A stretch of DNA of 64,000 nt from Psychrobacillus psychrodurans (GTDB taxonomy: Bacteria > Bacillota > Bacilli > Bacillales_A > Planococcaceae), in assembly GCF_027563345.1 (NCBI RefSeq), contig NZ_JAMKBK010000001.1, one strand, 5' to 3'. The notes under the pieces are model-generated. The model saw only the letters and a list, made by a program, of their open reading frames with translations. It was not told the DNA's origin and made no database searches. Every line of letters starts with the position of its first letter. Position 1 is the first letter of the stretch. The position numbers and the translations under genes are program-made. Positions 59,104-64,000 of the stretch are shown here, piece after piece.

Positions 59104-59147
59104 AGCCATGCCTACGGAAAGCGTCCGTCCTTCGCTAAAATCAACGA
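59104..59147 (-). repeat. Dispersed repeat family 2, partial inverted copy C
   Basis: Read on the minus strand: CGTTGATTTTAGCGAAGGAC, then GGACGCTTTCCGTAGGCATGGCT. It aligns with the left end of copy B (GCTGATTTCCG, GGCGGACGCTTTCCG). Copies B and C are 100 bases apart and inverted. Confidence 0.65.
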
Positions 59148-59199
59148 CATGCCTAGGTTTCTTTTGAGAGGGGGCTAGCGTCTTTAAAATCGGTTTTTC

Positions 59200-59673
59200 T
59201 TATTGGTTTTCGTCGTTATAGGTTTTAGTCTCTCCATCTGTATACCCGATTTCTAAATCAAACTTCGTGTACTCATCTACTTCAAATGCCGATACTACTC
59301 TTTGGATTATTTCTTCATTACTCATTACTTTCATTGGTTGTAGTTCTAAGAAAATTGGTTGGAGCACAGCATAGGCAGCATCCCCTTGTAAACTGGTAGC
59401 GGCATGCATATTACTATATATTGCTTCCTTTGATTCGACATTGTATTGAGCCACTATACCATCTGTATTATCAGGTGTATCGATGTGAAGGTCAAAGTTA
59501 GTGAAGCTATATTCATTTTTGGGATTCTCATCTACTAGATTATCCTCTTCTGGATTAACTGTTGTACCATAAGGAACATGCTCTTCTGTTTCGTCATTAT
59601 TGTTGCCACCACATGCTCCTAAAGTTAGTGCAGAGGTTAATATTATAGTGCTAAGTATTTTAGACGTTTTCAA
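59200..59673 (-). CDS. YusW-like lipoprotein (copy 1)
   Basis: The start is placed at TTG 59673 with AAAGGGG 8 bases upstream, giving 157 residues; an upstream ATG frame would prepend non-signal sequence. The signal peptide ends in the lipobox LGAC. The mature part has an acidic linker and then a C-terminal domain with NEEIIQRVVSAFEVDEYTKF, DLEIGYTDGETK, which matches YusW (PF14039-type) proteins of bacilli. Function unknown. Its neighbour at 59743 is a clear paralogue (FxLHIDT, VAQY, ELQ, DVIQRV, EYT in both). Confidence 0.82.
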   Translation of the reverse strand: MKTSKILSTIILTSALTLGACGGNNNDETEEHVPYGTTVNPEEDNLVDENPKNEYSFTNFDLHIDTPDNTDGIVAQYNVESKEAIYSNMHAATSLQGDAAYAVLQPIFLELQPMKVMSNEEIIQRVVSAFEVDEYTKFDLEIGYTDGETKTYNDENQ

Positions 59674-59707
59674 GATGATGACCCCTTTCATAGCATAATA
59701 AAAATAA

Positions 59708-59734
59708 AACCAAGTTAGAAAGTCCAACTTGGTT
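59708..59734 (-). terminator. Intrinsic terminator between the two YusW-like genes
   Basis: On the minus strand AACCAAGTT pairs with AACTTGGTT and is followed by TTATTTTTATT, so the two paralogues are separately terminated. Confidence 0.85.
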
Positions 59735-59742
59735 AAGTGTAT

Positions 59743-60252
59743 TTATTTTTTATTTTTATTATCTGTATAGGTTTTAACTTCTTTTTCACCATCATAAGCA
59801 ATCTCTAAATTTAAGTTTGTATATTCTTCCATACCAAAAGCAAGTGTGACTCTTTGAATAACATCTTCATCGGCCATATCTTTGTTTAGTTGTAGTTCAC
59901 CAAGAACAGATTTAAGAAGTTCATTAGCTTCTTCTCCCTCTATGTTCGCAGAATCTTTTTCATTAGTGTAAAGAGAGTCTTTTGGTTCTGCAGTATATTG
60001 TGCAACTACCGCATCTTTTGCTTCGGCAGTATCAATGTGTAGATTAAACGACTCGAATGCTACTTCTTTTGGTTCTTCTTCAGGAGTTTCTACAGTTGTG
60101 TCCTCTTTTGCTGTTTCTTCTTCTTGTTTTTGTACTTCGGTTTCATTGAGTTCGTTTTCTTCTACTTCATCATTGTTGTCTCCACAAGCTCCTAAAAGTA
60201 ATGCCGAAGTTAGAAATGTTGAAGTTAGTACTTTAAATTTTGTGGTTTTCAT
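59743..60252 (-). CDS. YusW-like lipoprotein (copy 2)
   Basis: A 169-residue lipoprotein, start ATG 60252 with GAAAGGAGC upstream; lipobox LGAC with Cys23. A Glu/Thr-rich linker (residues about 25-60) leads to the YusW-like domain: FNLHIDTAEAKDAVVAQYTA, then DEDVIQRVTLAFGMEEYTNL. It is the tandem paralogue of the gene at 59200. A cell-surface role is likely; the activity is unknown. Confidence 0.83.
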   Translation of the reverse strand: MKTTKFKVLTSTFLTSALLLGACGDNNDEVEENELNETEVQKQEEETAKEDTTVETPEEEPKEVAFESFNLHIDTAEAKDAVVAQYTAEPKDSLYTNEKDSANIEGEEANELLKSVLGELQLNKDMADEDVIQRVTLAFGMEEYTNLNLEIAYDGEKEVKTYTDNKNKK

Positions 60253-60351
60253 CTAGTTGGCTCCTTTCGAGGTGTTCAAACCTACTGTATTATATAACCC
60301 AAAATAGATGCCTTAAACATTTTAGTATATTTATTAATTGAAGTTATAAAT

Positions 60352-60376
60352 GATTATGATTAGTATTATGGGGTAA
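60352..60376 (+). promoter_or_regulatory. SigB-like promoter upstream of ytxJ
   Basis: GATTAT (60352-60357), 13-base spacer, GGGTAA (60371-60376). The same GATTAT-N13-GGGTAW arrangement precedes the DUF212 gene. In B. subtilis the ytxGHJ operon is a known SigB target. Confidence 0.5.
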
Positions 60377-60413
60377 AGAAACATATCGTTCTAATAAGGA
60401 GGAGTATGATTGA

Positions 60414-60746
60414 ATGGAGAATTATACGGAACTTACATCTGTTGACCAATGGAAGCAAGTTTTGGAACGGTCAAGTGAAAAACCAGTACTAGTGTTCAAG
60501 CATAGTACAACCTGTCCCGTAAGTGCTCATGCGTATGGAGAGTTCAGTTCGTTTGAAAAACAGATGGACCGCTATTTGGTGAAGGTGATAGAGCACCGTT
60601 CTGTATCCAATGAAATAGCTATGGATCTGGGAATTCAACATCAATCTCCTCAAGCATTTGTGATAGCAAATGGAGAAGCAGTGTGGAATGCATCGCACTG
60701 GAAAATTACTAAAAAGACATTAGATACGGTAACAGCAACTTTATAA
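60414..60746 (+). CDS. ytxJ: YtxJ/BrxC-type bacillithiol redox protein
   Basis: A 110-residue thioredoxin-fold protein, start ATG 60414 with AAGGAGG 10 bases upstream. LVFKHSTTCPVSAHAYGEF contains the single active-site Cys of the TCPIS/TCPVS motif, and HQSPQAFVIANGEAVWNASH has the cis-Pro region. YtxJ (BrxC) acts as a monothiol bacilliredoxin that removes bacillithiol from oxidised proteins. It is co-transcribed with the RsbR gene 23 bases downstream. Confidence 0.92.
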   Translation: MENYTELTSVDQWKQVLERSSEKPVLVFKHSTTCPVSAHAYGEFSSFEKQMDRYLVKVIEHRSVSNEIAMDLGIQHQSPQAFVIANGEAVWNASHWKITKKTLDTVTATL

Positions 60747-60769
60747 AGATTGGGGATTAGAGCAAAGGA

Positions 60770-61585
60770 ATGGAACCTATACAAAAAGTAAGCAATTATT
60801 TAGTGGATAATGCAGAGACGATTATACGGGATATTACCGATACAGCACTGGAAAATTTGAGTATTAAATTAACGCAGGAAGAGCTTGAACATGCCATACA
60901 AAAAAACGTACAGTTTTTGGTATTGCTGTCTGAATCCCTGCAAGATTCTAAAGAGTCAGCTGAAGAAGTACTGAAAGAGTGGAGTAAGCAGAACGGGGAA
61001 GCAGAAGCGAGGTTGTTTCATCAATTTTCTGCAGTTATAAAACCTTATGCAGTTAATCGGTTGTTATTTTTGCAAAAAATATCTCAAATTTCAATGGAAC
61101 ATGGGTTATCTACAGAAGATGTTGTTAAAGTAAATAATAGATTCTGTTATTTAATGGATGTAAGTATGTCAGAAACTATTCAAGCTTATGAAATGTATCG
61201 TGATAAATTAATGAAGGATCATCAGCGGGAAATTAATGAGCTATCTGCACCCATTGTACCTATTCAAGACGGGGTAGCAGTTTTACCGTTAATAGGTGCT
61301 ATTGATTATACTCGTGTTCAACATTTGTTAAATTATGTAGTTCCTAACATTCCTAGTTTAAAGGTTGACCATCTGATTATCGACTTTAGTGGTATTTTAG
61401 CAATAGATACGGAAATAGCTCAGCATATATTCACGATTCACAATGTGCTTGGACTATTAGGGATTCATGTGTTATTTTCTGGAATTCGTCCTAATTTATC
61501 GATGACGGTAGTTAAAGCGGGAATTGATTTTACTTCTTTTGATACATATGGAAGTGTAAAACATGCGATAGATAGTTTAAAATAA
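60770..61585 (+). CDS. rsbR: RsbR-type stressosome protein with C-terminal STAS domain (second paralogue)
   Basis: A 271-residue protein; ATG 60770 directly abuts AAAGGA, so initiation may be weak. Residues 1-145 are the helical globin-like sensor domain. The STAS domain begins at ELSAPIVPIQDGVAVLPLIG and includes LIIDFSGILAIDTEIAQHIF, with the RsbT-phosphorylated Thr after Asp, and LFSGIRPNLSMTVVKAGIDF. It is clearly homologous to, but not a recent copy of, the protein at 43497. It lies behind ytxJ, itself a likely SigB target, which would give feedback on the stressosome. Confidence 0.9.
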   Translation: MEPIQKVSNYLVDNAETIIRDITDTALENLSIKLTQEELEHAIQKNVQFLVLLSESLQDSKESAEEVLKEWSKQNGEAEARLFHQFSAVIKPYAVNRLLFLQKISQISMEHGLSTEDVVKVNNRFCYLMDVSMSETIQAYEMYRDKLMKDHQREINELSAPIVPIQDGVAVLPLIGAIDYTRVQHLLNYVVPNIPSLKVDHLIIDFSGILAIDTEIAQHIFTIHNVLGLLGIHVLFSGIRPNLSMTVVKAGIDFTSFDTYGSVKHAIDSLK

Positions 61586-61597
61586 TAGATTTTAGTT

Positions 61598-61632
61598 AAT
61601 CCAATCCTTTCACTTGTGGGATTGGATTTTTT
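61598..61632 (+). terminator. Intrinsic terminator after the ytxJ-rsbR unit
   Basis: AATCCAATCC and GGATTGGATT pair around TTTCACTTGTG, then TTTTTT. Confidence 0.92.
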
Positions 61633-61641
61633 AGTATACCT

Positions 61642-61667
61642 GTTTAATTTTTCTGCTTGGGGGGTAA
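61642..61667 (+). promoter_or_regulatory. SigB promoter of the TM-helix repeat gene
   Basis: GTTTAA (61642-61647), 14-base spacer, GGGTAA (61662-61667). The -35 is perfect and the -10 differs only in the last base. It starts 10 bases after the preceding terminator and 51 bases before the start codon. Confidence 0.7.
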
Positions 61668-61717
61668 CTGAATTATGTGAACAACATAAATAAGGTTGAA
61701 TAGAAGGAGGAAAAAGT

Positions 61718-63469
61718 ATGCTAGACCGCTATTATTGGAATGATACATTATCATATTTACCTGAGTTAATCGTTGCAATACTTGTACTTGTTATTGGATT
61801 TATCGTCGCAAAAGTATTGGAAAATGCTACTCACAAGTTATTGAGAAAGTTTCGGGTAAATGAACGTTTAGGAAACACGAAGTCCAAATGGACCGTAGAG
61901 AAGATTATTAGTAAAGTTGTATTTGTTATTGTGTTGATTTTAGCACTAGTATTATTCTTTAATATTTTAAATTTGAATACGATGGCAACACCATTTGTTT
62001 CGATGTATTCAGGATTGACTGGAGCTTTCTTGAACATATTGAAGGCAGCTTTGATATTATTATTTGCATGGGTTTTGGCTACTGTTGTGAAAAAAGGTAT
62101 TCAAATGGCTGGATCGAAACTCAACTTAAATAAATATTCGGCGAAGGCAGGAATTGACGCAAAACCTGAAAACCAAGCTAAGTGGACGGAAACTACAGCA
62201 AAAATTGCATATTATTTAATATTCTTGTTATTTATTCCCGCTGTATTGAATGCATTAGGAATTAACGGTTTAAGTGGGCCTTTTGAAGGGATGCTTGCAA
62301 GCTTTTTCAACTTTATACCGAAGTTAATATCAGCTGGAATTGTATTTGCAATTGGTTTGTTTGTTGCGAAACTAGTTCGAAACATAATAGAAAAGTTATT
62401 ACAATCTGCTGGAGCAGATAGACTGGCGGATAAATGGAAACTATCTTCTTTCGTTGAAGGTACTAGTTTATCGAAAATTGTTGGTATCATTGCATTTGTT
62501 TTAATAATGATTCCAGTATCGATTACAGCACTAGAGATTTTAGATTTAGAAGGTATTTCTGGCCCGGCAATTGCAATGTTGAATGATGTTATGACCATGC
62601 TTCCGAAGATTTTCGTAGCAATTGTTCTTGTACTAGTTGGTATTGTTGCTGCCAAATGGGTCAAGGATGTAGTTGTATCCCTACTAGAAAAATTAGGTGT
62701 GAATTCAATTTTTGGAAAAATGGGATTCAAATCAGTTAGTGGAGGAGCACCATCGTTTGCGATATTACTAGGGACGATTGTACAAGTTATTATTATCTTG
62801 CTATTTGTAGTGGAAGCACTTCAACTATTAGAATTAGACTTTATGGTAACGTTGGCGACTGGTATCTTTGCTTATTTGCCTTCTGTAATTGCAGCAATTA
62901 TTATTTTAGCTGTAGGATTCTGGTTAGCTAGTTTAGTAGAAAAAATAGTTGGCAACGTGATGACGCATTCATCAGGAACACCGCACTTCCTTCGTTATGT
63001 AGCAAAATATGCTATTTTAGCATTTGCATTTTTCATGGCATTAGATCAATTAGGTATTGCTGCTTCAATTATTAACGCAGCATTCATCCTTATTCTTGGA
63101 GGAGTGGCATTGGCATTCGGACTTGCATTTGGACTTGGTGGTCGAGAGCATGCTACAAAGTATTTAACGAAAATGGAAAAAAGCTTAGATGATGCAGAAG
63201 TATCTAAAGAGAAATATCAACAAGAAAAGGAATCGATGAAAGAATCATTTAAAGAAAACTTTCAAGACCCTTCAAAAACAGAGCAAAGTTTAAAAGAGGC
63301 AAGTCCTCATATGGATGAAATGAGTCCTATTAGAGAAGCGAATGTAAATGAAGTAAATCCTGCACATGAGGAAGATTCACCTAGCACAGGCTATAATATT
63401 CCATCGACGGATGATCTTCACCCGTTCGAGGACTTACCACCGATTGACGAAAGAAAAGATGAACAATAA
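61718..63469 (+). CDS. Membrane protein with repeated TM_helix units (mechanosensitive-channel-like)
   Basis: A 583-residue protein, start ATG 61718 behind AGAAGGAGGA. Four repeats each begin with LP or IP followed by a hydrophobic helix and an amphipathic one: LPELIVAILVLVIGFIVAKV, IPKLISAGIVFAIGLFVAKL, LPKIFVAIVLVLVGIVAAKW, LPSVIAAIIILAVGFWLASL. This is the TM_helix (PF05552) family often annotated as mechanosensitive ion channel, but no MscS pore domain is present. The last ~100 residues are cytosolic, charged and Pro/Asp-rich. Expression from a SigB promoter suggests osmotic or envelope stress. Confidence 0.85.
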   Translation: MLDRYYWNDTLSYLPELIVAILVLVIGFIVAKVLENATHKLLRKFRVNERLGNTKSKWTVEKIISKVVFVIVLILALVLFFNILNLNTMATPFVSMYSGLTGAFLNILKAALILLFAWVLATVVKKGIQMAGSKLNLNKYSAKAGIDAKPENQAKWTETTAKIAYYLIFLLFIPAVLNALGINGLSGPFEGMLASFFNFIPKLISAGIVFAIGLFVAKLVRNIIEKLLQSAGADRLADKWKLSSFVEGTSLSKIVGIIAFVLIMIPVSITALEILDLEGISGPAIAMLNDVMTMLPKIFVAIVLVLVGIVAAKWVKDVVVSLLEKLGVNSIFGKMGFKSVSGGAPSFAILLGTIVQVIIILLFVVEALQLLELDFMVTLATGIFAYLPSVIAAIIILAVGFWLASLVEKIVGNVMTHSSGTPHFLRYVAKYAILAFAFFMALDQLGIAASIINAAFILILGGVALAFGLAFGLGGREHATKYLTKMEKSLDDAEVSKEKYQQEKESMKESFKENFQDPSKTEQSLKEASPHMDEMSPIREANVNEVNPAHEEDSPSTGYNIPSTDDLHPFEDLPPIDERKDEQ

Positions 63470-63476
63470 TAAATTG

Positions 63477-63513
63477 CTTCAGCGAGAAATAATCTCGCTG
63501 GAGTTTTTTTTTT
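63477..63513 (+). terminator. Intrinsic terminator after the TM_helix gene
   Basis: CTTCAGCGAGA and TCTCGCTGGAG pair (one G-U) around AATAA and end in ten T. Confidence 0.93.
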
Positions 63514-63679
63514 CTGAGAAAAGAACGTTTTTGCCCGATCAAATATCTATCCCCACTCTTATAGATTACCACAGAAATTAGTTATGATTTCTCTACTATT
63601 TATGTATAATGGTATTGAAGTTTTAATATTCAGTAATTTATGAATATTGAAAGAGAGTGACTATAAAAGGGGGAATAGA

Positions 63680-64000
63680 ATGTTAGTAGCAGAGAGGTTG
63701 GCATATTTAGCAAAAGAACAACCAACGAAAATAATTACTTCTTTTAAAGGTAGGGAGACAAGCTACGAAGATATGTTCGAGCAGGCTAAACGTCTTGCAG
63801 GTTATTTTCAATCGAAAGGGTATAAACAAGAGGATATCATAGCAGTTTATATGATAAACTCAGATTATTTTTTGACGTGTTATTATGCATGTCAGCTAGG
63901 TGGTTTTACGATATTACCGATAAATACAAAGTTAACTGCAGCAGAAGTTAACTATATATTTAGCCACTCAGAAGCAAAGGCATTAATATATGATACTCGT
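63680..64000 (+). CDS. AMP-forming acyl-CoA synthetase/ligase, N-terminal fragment
   Basis: A gene starting at ATG 63680 behind AAAAGGGGGAA and open to the right edge of the window (107 codons visible, no stop). MLVAERLAYLAKEQPTKIIT, then TSYEDMFEQAKRLAGYFQ, then KQEDIIAVYMINSDYFLTCY, ACQLGGFTILPINTKLTAAE is the standard N-terminal domain of the ANL superfamily (long-chain acyl-CoA, OSB-CoA and similar ligases). The ATP-binding core lies outside the window, so the substrate class cannot be told. Confidence 0.9.
   Translation, partial: MLVAERLAYLAKEQPTKIITSFKGRETSYEDMFEQAKRLAGYFQSKGYKQEDIIAVYMINSDYFLTCYYACQLGGFTILPINTKLTAAEVNYIFSHSEAKALIYDTR

Overview
The window looks like chromosome of a low-GC Gram-positive, endospore-former-type Bacillales, most plausibly a Planococcaceae genus such as Psychrobacillus, Paenisporosarcina or Lysinibacillus. 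This is inferred from strong GGAGG ribosome binding sites with many TTG/GTG starts, YtxJ, YusW, KdgD/GucD, two RsbR-type stressosome proteins, a perfect SigB promoter and near-perfect CcpA (cre) boxes. No rRNA or tRNA gene was seen. No prophage or CRISPR was seen.

Layout. (1) 1-7.9 kb: end of an LplA/C-type ABC importer, then a catabolic set (Nramp-fold transporter without the usual metal ligands, NAD-epimerase, DHDPS-family aldolase/lyase, a two-domain regulator, Gfo/Idh/MocA oxidoreductase). (2) 8.1-19.3 kb: a CdaR-type regulator followed by one tightly packed ten-gene operon: GlcD/GlcF oxidase, TRAP transporter, SDR, PPC-domain protein, acyl-CoA ligase, SCP-x-type thiolase and its OB-fold/Zn-ribbon partner. 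It has a perfect cre box and an upstream palindrome. (3) 19.4-25 kb: a bile-acid/Na+ symporter-family protein, a long intergenic region holding a SigB-driven structured RNA, then an FCD regulator, an NhaC-type transporter and an amidohydrolase. (4) 25-33 kb: kdgD, gucD, a RidA protein, an M29/NicX-like metalloprotein, a second TRAP transporter and a GntR/FCD regulator, read as oxidative sugar-acid catabolism. (5) 33.5-38 kb, minus strand: a four-gene ABC-2 exporter with a membrane-anchored protein. (6) 38.4-42.5 kb: ascorbate-type PTS IIA-IIB-IIC plus split transketolase. (7) 42.7-43.4 kb: a REP-associated tyrosine transposase (RAYT). (8) 43.5-57 kb: RsbR, a large secreted subtilase, an EAL protein, a divergent PlcR/PapR-like peptide-sensing pair, an RNase H-like protein and various enzymes. 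(9) 57-64 kb: mostly stress-type genes (DUF212, YusW pair, YtxJ, RsbR, TM-helix channel-like protein), several behind SigB-like promoters, and the start of an AMP-forming ligase at the right edge.

Three signals stand out beyond routine annotation. First, a dispersed element whose core reads GTCCCTGTGTAGCAAACAAT followed by TC occurs about eleven times, flanks the RAYT gene, occurs as head-to-head pairs, brackets intrinsic terminators and supplies the stop codons of two host genes; this is a REP/RAYT system in a Gram-positive. Second, a PlcR-like regulator is encoded head to head with a 41-residue secreted peptide ending in FDLPFIN, close to the ADLPFEF signal of PapR. Third, about 360 nt of structured RNA lies behind a perfect SigB promoter and ends in a strong terminator, in a window that also carries two RsbR paralogues. 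All assignments are from reading the sequence; no database search was run.
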